A stretch of 64,000 nucleotides of DNA from Verrucomicrobiia bacterium (GCA_011525695.1 WYBX01000154.1:1-64000), one strand, 5' to 3'. Positions 8,496 to 17,838 are shown, numbered from the stretch's first letter. Notes: generated from the sequence alone by a model not told the origin. Numbers and translations: made by a program.

Positions 8496-9379
8496 TGCTG
8501 CTCGAAGGACACCACGACGGAATCAACGAAGAGGAAATTGCGGACCGGCCGGTGCGTTCGCACGTCGAGGCAGAAGTTCATGAGTCGGTTCAGCGCCTTG
8601 TAGTGGTGCTCGAAGACCGGCACGGGAATGTCTTGGAGCGGCATCACCCGGTCATTCACCTGCAACTCGACGTTGCGCCGGAGACGGGTGTCGAAATCCC
8701 AGCGGAGGTAGTGCCAGTTGATCTTGGTCGGGATCTCGTTGTAGCAGAGCGGCTGGTGGCCGTTCGGGACCGGCTTCCAGTCATTCTCGTTAATGACATG
8801 GTAGTCCTGATTGGGCGGCACCATGCCCGACATGACCATCTTGGTGCTGGGCTGGACGGAGGTCTTGTACATCCAGTGCTGGACCAGTTTCCCCTCCTTG
8901 TCGGTATTCAGATAGCGCAGGGCACAATGATAGCGCACGCCGTTGTCACCCTCACAAACGTCGTTGCTGATCGTGAAGTCGCCGAAATTGGTCTCGGAGG
9001 GGTCGACGTTGCCGTCCCACTGCGTTGCCTGGTCGAAGAGCTGTTCGGCCTTGTAGGTGAAATAGCACTCGACCCGAACGCGCCCGTCGGAACGGGATGT
9101 GGTCCGCTTGATCGCCTGGCTCATATGCCCGGCCTTGGGTCGCGTCGCCAGCTTCAGGGAGTATGTGCCGGAGAGCGAACCGTGGCTGCCGATGTCGAAG
9201 AAATTGGCGTTGGAGAGCTGGGGCGGACGCAGATCGGCCATGACCTTGCGGACCTTGTTGAGGTCGCCGTCATGGTTGCCGATCAACTCGCACCAACCAT
9301 TCAAGCCCTCGTCAAAGTCATCGGCGAAGAGGACGTTTTTGAGCGGGCTGTATTTCGAGAGGAAGATCTGGTCAGGCAT
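8492..9379 (-). CDS. DUF6772-like conserved protein
   Basis: 295 residues from the ATG at 9379 (MPDQIFLSKYSPLKN), which overlaps the end of the oxidoreductase gene by 8 bases. Motifs NVLFADDFDEGLNGWCELIG, LRPPQLSNANFFD and LKLATRPKAGHMSQAIKR resemble a family I remember as DUF6772; the name is from memory and uncertain. The predicted fold is a jelly-roll beta-sandwich similar to concanavalin-like carbohydrate proteins. There is no signal peptide. It is coupled to the TIM-barrel gene by an ATGA overlap. Function is unknown; a sugar-binding or hydrolytic role is inferred from its neighbours only. Confidence 0.78.
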   Translation of the reverse strand: MPDQIFLSKYSPLKNVLFADDFDEGLNGWCELIGNHDGDLNKVRKVMADLRPPQLSNANFFDIGSHGSLSGTYSLKLATRPKAGHMSQAIKRTTSRSDGRVRVECYFTYKAEQLFDQATQWDGNVDPSETNFGDFTISNDVCEGDNGVRYHCALRYLNTDKEGKLVQHWMYKTSVQPSTKMVMSGMVPPNQDYHVINENDWKPVPNGHQPLCYNEIPTKINWHYLRWDFDTRLRRNVELQVNDRVMPLQDIPVPVFEHHYKALNRLMNFCLDVRTHRPVRNFLFVDSVVVSFEQQ

Positions 9380-10412
9380 CGGAGAGTGGAGGCGGGTGGG
9401 ATGGGGTATCCCGTTGGATTCGCAGGTCGACCGGACGGCGCGAGTGCGCCGATTCGTAGATCGCCAGGACAACCTCGAGCGCGATCTCCGCATCGCGCAG
9501 GTCGGGCGTGGCGGTGCGGCCCGTCGAGAGCGCGGAGACGAACTCCTGGATTTCCGCCACGAACGGCTGGTCGTCGTTCACCGTGCGGGAGCCCAGATCG
9601 GCGGCGCCAATGTAACGCAATTCCTGGTCGGCGAAGGAGCCCACGGCACAGGAGGCGTTCAGGCGCTCGCCGTAAAGGTCATAATGGTGAGCCCGCTCGT
9701 GGTCGTGCACCGGCGATCGGTGGGCGACGAGCATGGCCTGTGCGCCGCTGGCAAATTCCAGCATCGCCAACGCGGTGTTCTCCACGTCACAACCGGGATC
9801 GGAGGTTCGCGTGAGGGCGGTCACGGTAGTGATCTCGGTTGCGAGCAGCCAACGCAGCCGGTCCACGGCATGGATCATCCCGATCATGGCGATGCCGCCA
9901 CCAGCCAGTGCGCGCTGTCGGTACCAATGAGGGTGGGCTGAACGCAGCGCCCCGGCGATCAGCCGGTCCACCGCCAGATCAATCCGGCCGAACCGACCGG
10001 ATGCGATGGTGGCCTTCAGGTGCTGCGAGGTGGCCAGAAATCGGTGCGTGAATCCGGCCATGGCGAGCACTCCGTTGCGGGCGCAGGCTTCGCGCAGGGC
10101 CTGCGATTCGTCGAGACTGACGCAGTGCGGCTTCTCGATCAGGATCGCGACCCGGTGGGCCACGGCCCGCATGGCCACTTCAAAATGCAGGCTGTGCGGC
10201 AGGCAGATGCTCAGCGCATCGGGTTGCTCAGCCCAGATCGCATCCAGTTGCGTAAACGCACGGCCGCCGTGCGCCTGCGCCAGGCGCGCCGCACGGTCGG
10301 GATGCTGGTCGAGGACGGCCACAATCTCCGCGCCGTTGGCGCGATACGCTTCGGCATGGGCCAGGCCCATCTGGCCGGCTCCCGCGATGGCAATTCGAAA
10401 TACCTTGTTCAT
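9372..10412 (-). CDS. Gfo/Idh/MocA-family oxidoreductase
   Basis: 346 residues from the ATG at 10412, which overlaps the MFS stop as ATGA. The N-terminal Rossmann motif is IAIAGAGQMGLAHAEAY. The family's EKP step is conserved (ILIEKPHCVSLDES near residue 100), as is the C-terminal alpha/beta domain with GGGIAMIGMIHAVDRLRWLL. The histidine in that helix is in the place of the usual catalytic D/H pair. Such enzymes oxidise or reduce sugars, inositols or keto-sugars with NAD(P). It lies between the transporter and the DUF6772-like gene, consistent with processing of the sugar just imported. Confidence 0.92.
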   Translation of the reverse strand: MNKVFRIAIAGAGQMGLAHAEAYRANGAEIVAVLDQHPDRAARLAQAHGGRAFTQLDAIWAEQPDALSICLPHSLHFEVAMRAVAHRVAILIEKPHCVSLDESQALREACARNGVLAMAGFTHRFLATSQHLKATIASGRFGRIDLAVDRLIAGALRSAHPHWYRQRALAGGGIAMIGMIHAVDRLRWLLATEITTVTALTRTSDPGCDVENTALAMLEFASGAQAMLVAHRSPVHDHERAHHYDLYGERLNASCAVGSFADQELRYIGAADLGSRTVNDDQPFVAEIQEFVSALSTGRTATPDLRDAEIALEVVLAIYESAHSRRPVDLRIQRDTPSHPPPLSDA

Positions 10413-11671
10413 GTCGCAGGGAGCTTCCGCTCCAGGGAAATGGTGATGTCGCCCAGTTTCCCAACGAGGATCCGGACGGCAAAGTAGGCCAGCAATGGGC
10501 AGACGCTGAAAACCGCGAAGATGTAAGAATAGCCCTGATGGGAAGCCGCCCAGGCGATGCCGAACTGTGAAATGATTCCGGCCACTCCGCCGAGCGTGCC
10601 ACCGAGGCCCGTGATGAACGCCACGCTGTGCGAGGGGAATACCTCGGCGGGAACTGCCAGGTTCCCCCACAACCCGTGGCCGAAGGCAAGGACCGCCACG
10701 CCGGCCAGCGCCACGGCTGCAACGGAGGTGATCGCGACCGTGGCCCCGGCGGCGACCACCAGGAGGGAGGCGCAGAGCATGAGCCCCTTGCGCACCGGAT
10801 CGAGCCCAGCCCCCCTTCCCACCAGCCAGTCGGCCAACGCACCGCCGAAGATCTGCCCGGCGGAAAGGGCGGCGAACGGAATCCACGCGAACCGGCCGAT
10901 GTCGCCGAGGGTGAATCCATGGCTGGCCGCAAGGTACTTGGGGACCCAGAAACTGATGAAATAAATGATCGGGTCGGTGAACACCCGCACAAGGATGCAC
11001 CCCCAGGCCCGACGGGAGGACAGCAAGGCCGAAAGCGCGAAGGGATTCTCCGCCGCCGTTGCGGACTGCGCGCCGGCCGGGGTGTCTGCCGGCCGGCCGC
11101 GACCACCCGCCCTGGTCAAGAGGAGCCACGCGACCACCCAGAAGAAGCCGACGGCCCCTACCACCACGAAGGTGGAGCGCCAGCCGTAGCTCAGCGCGAG
11201 ATAGCTGACGAGCGGGAAGGCGGTCATCGCGCCGATGGCCCCGCCCGCCGCCATCACGGCGACCCCCAGCGCGCGCTCCTTGAGGGGAAACCATTCAGCG
11301 ACCGCCTTGGCTCCCGCGGGATAGTTGGCGGATTCAAAAACGCCCAGCAGGAACCGGCAAAAGGAGAGCTGGACGATCGACTGCGCAAAACCATGCAGCA
11401 TTCCCGCCACCGACCATCCAGTCACCGCCCACGCCAGGCTCGAACGCGTGCCGGCGAAGTCCACCAACCGCCCGCTGATGGCATACATGATCGTGTAGCT
11501 TAGCAGAAAATACGTCGTGATTTTCGCATAGCCAATGTCATCGATGCCCAAATCGGCCTGAATAGTTGTCGCAAGAATCGAAAGCGTCTGCCGGTCGAGG
11601 TAATTGAGGGCGGTCGAGAGGAACAGGAGCCCGGCAATCGCCCAGCGCAGCAATGTTGGGTTTTTCGTCAT
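10409..11671 (-). CDS. MFS transporter, anion:cation symporter-like
   Basis: 420 residues with about 12 hydrophobic segments. The ATG at 11671 is preferred over the GTG at 11704 because MTKNPTLLRWAIAGLLFL then leads directly into helix 1. Helix 1 carries TALNYLDRQTLS, and residues about 100-125 (LSFCRFLLGVFESANYPAGAKAVAEWFP) match the hexuronate/galactarate branch (ACS family, ExuT-like) of the major facilitator superfamily. It should import an acidic sugar or sugar acid by proton or sodium symport through the inner membrane. It is the first gene of the ATGA-coupled chain, 117 bases after the sulfatase stop. Confidence 0.92.
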   Translation of the reverse strand: MTKNPTLLRWAIAGLLFLSTALNYLDRQTLSILATTIQADLGIDDIGYAKITTYFLLSYTIMYAISGRLVDFAGTRSSLAWAVTGWSVAGMLHGFAQSIVQLSFCRFLLGVFESANYPAGAKAVAEWFPLKERALGVAVMAAGGAIGAMTAFPLVSYLALSYGWRSTFVVVGAVGFFWVVAWLLLTRAGGRGRPADTPAGAQSATAAENPFALSALLSSRRAWGCILVRVFTDPIIYFISFWVPKYLAASHGFTLGDIGRFAWIPFAALSAGQIFGGALADWLVGRGAGLDPVRKGLMLCASLLVVAAGATVAITSVAAVALAGVAVLAFGHGLWGNLAVPAEVFPSHSVAFITGLGGTLGGVAGIISQFGIAWAASHQGYSYIFAVFSVCPLLAYFAVRILVGKLGDITISLERKLPAT

Positions 11672-11788
11672 GCGGGGCGAAATGCCTGATGAGGGATACG
11701 TCACTAAAGGCGCGCGGCCTGGCGTCCACGAGCGGCAGCCGACACCTGAAACGGCTCGTCTGTTCTAAGCCGACGTGAAGCAGCCATG

Positions 11789-13129
11789 CTACCGGTTCCC
11801 GACCGTGTTGATCCAGTTCCGATGCAATTCTCGCAACCCGCCGGCCAGCTCGGGATGGTCCTTGAGAAGATTGGTCCTCTCCTCGAGATCACGTTCGACG
11901 TTCACAAGCGCCAGCGGAGTTTTCCCTTTCCCGCTCAGTTTCCATGGCCCGCGGCGAACGCACCACGAGTCCGCAAAAAGCCAGTGGAGTACGCGTTCAC
12001 TGCCGCTCACTTCGTTGCTCAGGATCGGCATGATATTCGCGCCGTCTATCTGCCGGTCCGGCGGGAGCTTGCTTCCGGCAAGCTCGGCAAAGGTGGGAAG
12101 GAAATCCATCGTCATGACAGTGGCATTGCTTTTCGAGCCGGGCCGGATGCGGCCCGGCCATGACGCGATGAACGGCACGCGGTGACCGCCTTCCTGCATA
12201 CTGCCCTTCTTCCCCTGCAGCGGGGCGTTCGCAGAAATACCGGGCGGAGCGTCCGCACCGTTGTCCGAACAAAAAACCACCAGCGTGCTCTCGATAAGAT
12301 CCAGATGACGCAATGCCTCGACCACCAATCCGACTGATTCGTCCAGGATTTCTATCATCTCCTTATAAGTAGCCACGGGCGGCTTCTTCTCCTTCGGTTC
12401 CCTTCCCTGCCAGGGCGCGTGCGGCGCCGCGTGCGCAAGGTAGAGAAAGAACGGTCGATCTCGGTTTCGCTCGATGAAATTTATGGCGTACTTGGTCAAC
12501 AGGTCAGTGGCGTAGCCGTCTTCGTTCCTGATTTCCATGTCGTGCCACCAGTCCAGCGTTCTCAAACCGTGTTGTGCGACGTGGGTGTGGTAATCCACGC
12601 TGCCGCCGACAAAACCGCGGAATTCGTCAAATCCATAATTCATCGGGTGGAACCTGAAATCGTATCCCAGATGCCACTTGCCGATGAGTCCGGTCCGGTA
12701 GCCGGATTCCTGCAGCACTCGCGCGATCGTCAGCTCATCCCGCGCGATCCCCCAAGCCCACCGCTGCGGCAGGTTCTTTCTTCGCTGCTCCCGGAAGACC
12801 GGCGACAGCTCTTCGTCATCAACCCACGTGCATCGTTGCGGATAGCGACCGGTCATCAATGCCGCGCGCGTCGGAGTGCACATTGCTCCATTACTGTGAA
12901 AGTCGGTGAAGAGCATGCCGCTGGCGGCCAGCCGATCGATGTTCGGCGTGCTGACTTCCTTGCTGTTATAGCAACCTAGGGAGCCATAGCCCAGGTCATC
13001 GGCCATAATCAGGACGATGTTGGGCCTCTTGGCCGGCGCGACAGCGGCCGGCGCAGACGCGGCTCCACGGCAAGCTGCTGAGCACAAGAGCATGAGGGAG
13101 GCGCCAATCGTCCGAAGGGTTGAATTCAT
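11789..13129 (-). CDS. Secreted type I sulfatase
   Basis: 446 residues. It starts MNSTLRTIGASLMLLCSAAC, a signal peptide with a possible lipobox cysteine. The N-terminal metal site RPNIVLIMADDLGYG is typical of formylglycine sulfatases. The maturation signature C-T-P-T-R is present at residues 84-88 (GAMCTPTRAALMTGRYPQR), so Cys84 should be converted to formylglycine. Other conserved parts are TGLIGKWHLG and VVFCSDNGAD. It should remove sulfate esters from a saccharide in the periplasm or on the surface. It lies between the TonB receptor and the MFS gene, all on the same strand. No sulfatase-maturing enzyme is present in this window. Confidence 0.95.
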   Translation of the reverse strand: MNSTLRTIGASLMLLCSAACRGAASAPAAVAPAKRPNIVLIMADDLGYGSLGCYNSKEVSTPNIDRLAASGMLFTDFHSNGAMCTPTRAALMTGRYPQRCTWVDDEELSPVFREQRRKNLPQRWAWGIARDELTIARVLQESGYRTGLIGKWHLGYDFRFHPMNYGFDEFRGFVGGSVDYHTHVAQHGLRTLDWWHDMEIRNEDGYATDLLTKYAINFIERNRDRPFFLYLAHAAPHAPWQGREPKEKKPPVATYKEMIEILDESVGLVVEALRHLDLIESTLVVFCSDNGADAPPGISANAPLQGKKGSMQEGGHRVPFIASWPGRIRPGSKSNATVMTMDFLPTFAELAGSKLPPDRQIDGANIMPILSNEVSGSERVLHWLFADSWCVRRGPWKLSGKGKTPLALVNVERDLEERTNLLKDHPELAGGLRELHRNWINTVGNR

Positions 13130-13227
13130 GGTGCGGAATCACGACTTGCTGCCGACGAACAAGCAACGCGATCGCCAGCAGGCGAAGGAGGAAGGCGGGA
13201 GCGAGCGGGGCATCGATTGAGCCGCTC

Positions 13228-15528
13228 CTACCAGGCGACCCCGTAGCTGAGTCGGTATATACTCGGCTCGCTCAGGACGGCGTTTTCGGCGACGTAATCT
13301 TCATCGAGGAGATTATCGACATTGAGAGTGATGGTGTGTTTGGCCTTACCCGAGCCAAACCGATATGCCATCATTGCCCTGGCGAGGAAGTATTCATCGC
13401 TCAGACGGTAGCGGTCCTCCAAGTTTGCGTAAGTGCGCGTTGGGCTACGGTAACTTCCGCCAATGCCCAGGCTGAAACGCTGCAGGGCGCCGGCAACGGG
13501 AGAATACCGGACCCAGATGTTACCCATTTTTTCGGGACTGCGAAAGAGCCTGAACCCCTCCTCCGCCGGCGCCTCCGGATTGCTCTTCACTTCGCCATTG
13601 GAGATGAGCGCCGAGGCATATAAAGTGAGGGAACGAGATGGATTCCAGTCGACGGATACTTCCAATCCTTCGGTCTGTTCCCTGCCCGAAGCAAGCTGAT
13701 AGGTCGCGATTAGCTGTTCACTGGTGACTCCCGCGACATTGCTTTCCCGCACGAAGAACTGGCGGGCGATGTTGGCTCGCTCCTGCTGGAAGGCGACGAC
13801 TTCAACCCGAAAGAGTCCGTCCGTTCGCGCATAGCGGATTCCAACCTCGCTCCCCTCTCCGGTCTGGGGATCGATCGGGTTCGGCTTCACCGTATCGATG
13901 AATGCGCGCAGTGCAGCCACGGTGGGGAACCCATTGAAGTCCTGTGGATTTTGCTGGTTGCCGGACTGGATCAGGAAGCTGGTGGAGTTGTTCGCGGAGA
14001 CCGTCCACTTGGCAACCTTGGAGGAGTGGAGGAGGTAAGTGGCTCCGATAGTATAGGTCATTTTAGACCCCTCGGCCCTCGCCGTCCCCAGGTTGCGATT
14101 GTTTAGTGTGTTGTCCTCGCCCTCGCCGTAGGCCACTCCCCACATCAGGGTTCCTTTCTCCTCCGGTGCCGTGACGAACTGCGTCAGGCGAATGTTGGTC
14201 CAATTGAGGTTGCTGTTTGAGCTACTGGACCAGGTCGTGTACAGATTTGGTGCGGGAGGCGGCGGATAATCAGCAGCAACTGGGCTGCGCGTGAGCGGAA
14301 TGGTAACGGTCATCGGCGTGACCGCGGGATTGGTGCGGACTTGGTCGAAGAAACTGGTGCTGTCATTCGACTCGTACCCCACAATGGAATCGAACTTGAA
14401 GCTCCGCCATTGGGCTTGATGGAGCAGGTCCACCTTGAAGGCTTTGGTCCTCTGTTCGTTTGTCGTCTTTTGATAGTAACCGGTGGCCGTCGGCGCAGTC
14501 GCCAGGGCCAGGGTGGCCTCCAGGGTATTGGAGTTCTCATCTTGTCGTGAGTACAAACCGCCGAGACGCAACGTAAGGCTGCTGCCCAGCTTTGCCGTCA
14601 GATAGCCCGAAGATATCCAAGTATCCTGCTCGCGTTGGTTCCAAGGGCCGCTGTAGCTGAAAGTGCGCGACTGCCGTTGACGATTCAGCGGATCCGTAAC
14701 CCGGGCCGGGCCGGTGCCAAGGCTGACAAACGCCTCCGTGCGGGTCGGCGTTGCCTTCTTGTGCGACCCTTCACCGTTCAACTCCAGCGTGATCCGGTCC
14801 GTCAGATTGGTGCGATAGGCGCCAAACAGGCTGGTCTGGCTGTCCCAGTAGAACTGCTGCTCCCGAGTGAATTCCTGATAACTGGCCCCCAGACGGAATC
14901 CGGTCCCCGTCTTGCCGGAAACGACGCCACCGACCTCAGCAGAGCCGCGATAGCCATCATTGGTCGAGGCGCCAACTGATACTTTCTGAAAGGATTCTGA
15001 AAGCAAGGCTCCCTTGGGCACAAAGTTGATCGTGCCGCCCGCCGAAGACTGCCCGTAGAGAATGGAATTGGGACCCTTCGTGACCTCAACCCGATCAACG
15101 CCCTCCGTTGTCACGTTTATAAGACCAGTCTGGAAGCCGTTGTATAGCGGCTGGGAGGGAAAACCACGGACGGTGAAGCCCGTGCCGCTGCTTTGTTGGG
15201 CCGGACCGGCCGTGAACTGGTTCGACGTGCCTTCCGCGACGCCGGCAAACTGGGTGGCAAAATCAGCGGGATTGTCGAGTCGAAGGTCGGCAATGGCATT
15301 GCTGGTCAGCACAGAAGTAACAAAAGGTATCACATCGCGCGGCTTGGAGATGATCGTCCCGGTATTCGACTCGCTCACCGCGTAGACGCTATCCGTCTCA
15401 CCCCGGACCTCGAAGGGCGTGAGTTGAACGATCTCCTGGTCAACCGCGGCGGATGCTCGGACCAAGCCAAGGCAGATTAATGGGACTGCCGATACTCTCG
15501 AGAGGTTGCGTCGAAATGGAATATGCAT
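13228..15528 (-). CDS. TonB-dependent receptor
   Basis: 766 residues. A signal peptide ending ASAAVD is followed by IVQLTPFEVRGETD, a motif common near the N-terminus of verrucomicrobial receptors. The plug domain (about residues 60-180) includes TVRGFPSQPLYNGFQ, GVDRVEVTKGPNSILYGQSS and GGTINFVPKG. A 22-strand barrel follows and ends LSYGVAW, with the terminal aromatic residue needed for BAM insertion. There is no SusD-like partner. It probably imports an oligosaccharide across the outer membrane. The local base composition looks somewhat less GC-rich than the housekeeping genes, which may reflect transfer. It is divergent from the XylR-type regulator. Confidence 0.94.
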   Translation of the reverse strand: MHIPFRRNLSRVSAVPLICLGLVRASAAVDQEIVQLTPFEVRGETDSVYAVSESNTGTIISKPRDVIPFVTSVLTSNAIADLRLDNPADFATQFAGVAEGTSNQFTAGPAQQSSGTGFTVRGFPSQPLYNGFQTGLINVTTEGVDRVEVTKGPNSILYGQSSAGGTINFVPKGALLSESFQKVSVGASTNDGYRGSAEVGGVVSGKTGTGFRLGASYQEFTREQQFYWDSQTSLFGAYRTNLTDRITLELNGEGSHKKATPTRTEAFVSLGTGPARVTDPLNRQRQSRTFSYSGPWNQREQDTWISSGYLTAKLGSSLTLRLGGLYSRQDENSNTLEATLALATAPTATGYYQKTTNEQRTKAFKVDLLHQAQWRSFKFDSIVGYESNDSTSFFDQVRTNPAVTPMTVTIPLTRSPVAADYPPPPAPNLYTTWSSSSNSNLNWTNIRLTQFVTAPEEKGTLMWGVAYGEGEDNTLNNRNLGTARAEGSKMTYTIGATYLLHSSKVAKWTVSANNSTSFLIQSGNQQNPQDFNGFPTVAALRAFIDTVKPNPIDPQTGEGSEVGIRYARTDGLFRVEVVAFQQERANIARQFFVRESNVAGVTSEQLIATYQLASGREQTEGLEVSVDWNPSRSLTLYASALISNGEVKSNPEAPAEEGFRLFRSPEKMGNIWVRYSPVAGALQRFSLGIGGSYRSPTRTYANLEDRYRLSDEYFLARAMMAYRFGSGKAKHTITLNVDNLLDEDYVAENAVLSEPSIYRLSYGVAW

Positions 15529-15677
15529 GGGTTTTTGAGGTGAGAGACAGTGGATCCGAGACCATAGCGATTTTTGGTTTTCGTCGGTAGACCATATTGC
15601 GTTCTTCTTTTACGATTTTGCGCCACGCTCCCAATGAGGGGTTGCACCGCCCGTCGGGGGCGCCAAAGTCATGCATC
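15529..15677. promoter_or_regulatory. Divergent promoter region with direct repeats
   Basis: 149 bases between the TonB receptor and the XylR/AraC regulator, relatively AT-rich. The octamer AGACCATA occurs twice in the same orientation, at 15559-15566 and 15589-15596. The start-to-start distance is 30 bases, close to three helical turns. AraC-type proteins commonly bind direct repeats of this sort, so these are candidate half-sites for the adjacent regulator. No convincing -35/-10 pair was identified. Confidence 0.4.
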
Positions 15678-16865
15678 ATGCGCAAAGAGCGAAGGCGCAA
15701 ACGAGTGGCCCTCCTCGTCTCCGCCTGGAACCACTACGGTCGGGGCATCATTGAAGGTGCCTGGCATTTCGCGCAGACGAATTTCTGGAACCTGGACATG
15801 CAGCCTTCGCGACCCGATGGAGGCATGCAGATGCTTGAGGGGTGGAGCGGTGACGGTATCATCGCCACGGTGCACTCCGTCGCCCTCGGCGAGGAATTGC
15901 GCCGATGCAACCTGCCTGTGGTCAACGTCTCGGGCGCGCGGCTGCCCGGCGTGAACTTCCCGCGAGTGACGTCCGATGCCGACGCCGTCATCGGGCTGGC
16001 GTTCGAGCACCTGCGCAGCAAGGGCCTCCGCCACCTGGCGTTTTGCGGCGATCCCCACCGTCGGTTTTTGGATTATTGGACCCACGCCTACGAGCGAGCG
16101 ACCCAGAAGTTCCACCAGCCCGCGCTGGTGTACCGACCGCGTGCGCTCGGACCTGGCGCCGGACTCGTCGCCCAGCGGCAGGATCGCGCTCGGTGGCTCA
16201 AGACGCTGCCCCTGCCCGTGGGCATCATCGGTTGGGATACCATCACCTGCCGGCATGTGGCCAACGCCTGTGAGCTCGCTGGCCTCGCCATCCCCGATCA
16301 GGTCGCGATTATCAGCCTCTCCACGGAGGACCTGCTGGGTCAGACCATCCATCCGCCCATCAGTGGCGTGGACATTCCCGTGAAGCGGATTGGCTACGAG
16401 GCCGCGGCGATGCTTGACTGCATGATTCGCCGCCGAAAATTGCGCGTTCGCGAACAACTGCTGAACCCGCTGGGCATCACGTCCCGGCAATCGACCGACG
16501 TGATCGAGTGTGCGGATCCGCGGATCCGCCGGGCCATTCGATTCATCAAGGAGCACGCCACGACCGGCATCAGCGTTCCCGATGTCCTGCGCGAAGTGCC
16601 AATCGGCCGGCGCACTCTGGAACGACGCTTCGAGGCGATTGTCGGGCGCACCCCGGCCGAGGAGATTCGTCGCACCAAGCTTGAACAGGTCCGGCAACTT
16701 CTCACCACCACGGACATGGCGATTCCCGAGATCGCGGAAGCAAGTGGATTCGCCTACGCAGAACACATGATTCCGCTCTTCTCGCGCCACTATGGTCTCA
16801 CGCCGGCGGCGTTTCGCCGGCATCAACGGGGCAGTTCAACCACTCCGCTGCCGTCTCCGCGATGA
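15678..16865 (+). CDS. XylR-type AraC-family transcription regulator
   Basis: 395 residues from the ATG at 15678 (MRKERRRKRVALLVSAWNHYGRGI). Residues about 10-280 form a LacI/periplasmic-binding-protein-like sensor domain (RGIIEGAWHFAQ, HLRSKGLRHLAFCG, GIIGWDTITCRHVANACEL, VAIISLSTEDLLGQ). Residues about 290-390 are two AraC helix-turn-helix motifs (RRTLERRFEAIVGRTPAEEI; EIAEASGFAYAEHMIPLFSRHYGLTPAAFRR). This is the architecture of E. coli XylR, which binds a sugar and activates catabolic genes. It is transcribed divergently from the TonB receptor and is the obvious candidate regulator of the minus-strand locus. Confidence 0.93.
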   Translation: MRKERRRKRVALLVSAWNHYGRGIIEGAWHFAQTNFWNLDMQPSRPDGGMQMLEGWSGDGIIATVHSVALGEELRRCNLPVVNVSGARLPGVNFPRVTSDADAVIGLAFEHLRSKGLRHLAFCGDPHRRFLDYWTHAYERATQKFHQPALVYRPRALGPGAGLVAQRQDRARWLKTLPLPVGIIGWDTITCRHVANACELAGLAIPDQVAIISLSTEDLLGQTIHPPISGVDIPVKRIGYEAAAMLDCMIRRRKLRVREQLLNPLGITSRQSTDVIECADPRIRRAIRFIKEHATTGISVPDVLREVPIGRRTLERRFEAIVGRTPAEEIRRTKLEQVRQLLTTTDMAIPEIAEASGFAYAEHMIPLFSRHYGLTPAAFRRHQRGSSTTPLPSPR

Positions 16866-17071
16866 CCAGCCCGCGCGCTCACGGCCGTACGCAGTCCCGC
16901 CAGGTGACGCGAATCTCGGTGGGAATGGCGTCCGAAGTGTTGTTTTCCTGCATGCAAATCTCTTCACACGAAGACACGAGGGAATGAGTTTGCTTGTGCG
17001 AAGTGCAGGGAGATTCACCCACCGCTGCTTTTCGCGTTGTCACGACGGCGGCGCCGGGCGTGAGTCGCGGC

Positions 17072-17770
17072 GTGAAAGTCGCGTTCATCAGTGGCACGAG
17101 CATCGTCAATTCCACGCTGTTCTCGTCGTGGGACGCCCGGACGGTCGAGACCAGGTATGGCCGGGTACGGGTCAAGTCGCGGGGCGAGCACGCGTTGATC
17201 AACCGCCATGGCGACGGGTTTCCGCTGCCGCCGCACTCGATCAATTACCGCGCCAACATCTCGGCGCTCCAGTCGCTGGGGTTCGAGGATGTCGTTTCGC
17301 TGAATTCGGTGGGCTCGCTCAAGCGGGAACTGCCGCCGGGTACGTTCGTGTCGTGCTCGGATTATGTCTGCTTCCAGCAGGGACCGGTGACCTTCTTCGA
17401 TGACGAGCTGAAGGGTGGGGCGCCGGGAATCGCGAACAATCTGATTCCAAGACTGGTGGCGGAGCTGGCACCTGAATTCACGATCGAGACCGGGAAGGTC
17501 TATGTGCAGATGCGCGGGCCGCGGTTCGAGACCAAGGCGGAGATCCGGGTGGTGAAGGACTGGGGAGACGTCATCGGCATGACGGCGGCCCACGAGGCGG
17601 ATCTCTGCACGGAGGCGGGGTTGCGTTACAACAGCCTCGCGCTGATCGACAACTACGCGAACGGACTCGAGGGTACGGAGATCGACTTCGTGAAGTTCAA
17701 GGAACTGGTGAAGGACAACCAGGGCAGGGTAAACCGGCTCTTCGTGCGGATGCTCGAAATTTTGGGTTAG
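17072..17770 (+). CDS. MTAP/PNP-family nucleoside phosphorylase
   Basis: 232 residues if started at the GTG at 17072 (KVAFISGTS). An ATG at 16994 (258 residues) and a GTG at 17060 are alternatives; no ribosome binding site decides between them. It follows the methylthioadenosine/purine nucleoside phosphorylase fold: the phosphate loop ISGTS, then INRHGDGFPLPPHSINYRAN, the ribose/phosphate motif VQMRGPRFETKAEIR and the substrate-specificity motif DVIGMTAAHEADLC. It should split 5'-methylthioadenosine or a purine nucleoside with phosphate. MetK and AhcY are far away at about 50-53 kb, so no operon link is visible. Confidence 0.85.
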   Translation: MKVAFISGTSIVNSTLFSSWDARTVETRYGRVRVKSRGEHALINRHGDGFPLPPHSINYRANISALQSLGFEDVVSLNSVGSLKRELPPGTFVSCSDYVCFQQGPVTFFDDELKGGAPGIANNLIPRLVAELAPEFTIETGKVYVQMRGPRFETKAEIRVVKDWGDVIGMTAAHEADLCTEAGLRYNSLALIDNYANGLEGTEIDFVKFKELVKDNQGRVNRLFVRMLEILG

Positions 17771-17793
17771 AGTCCTTGAAGGGTATTCCAATT

Positions 17794-17838
17794 GGGCGGT
17801 GCTCCGCCCCGACCGGCCGATGCCGCGATCGGCCGGTC
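17794..17838. terminator. Bidirectional terminator-like double hairpin
   Basis: Two hairpins lie between convergent genes: GGGCGG-TGCT-CCGCCC at 17794-17809 and an 11-bp perfect stem GACCGGCCGAT / ATCGGCCGGTC with a 6-base loop at 17811-17838. The second includes the stop codon of the alcohol dehydrogenase. There is no clear T-tract, so termination is inferred from position and stem strength. Confidence 0.5.

Noticed and set aside
9372..11294. 640-codon frame joining the oxidoreductase to sequence upstream
   Set aside because: Codons before 10412 are antisense-like and overlap the MFS gene in another frame. The Rossmann start MNKVFRIAIAGAG marks the true beginning.
16866..17059. Possible small gene upstream of the nucleoside phosphorylase
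   Set aside because: The short frames on both strands have no start site, domain or coding pattern. I see nothing else in this gap.
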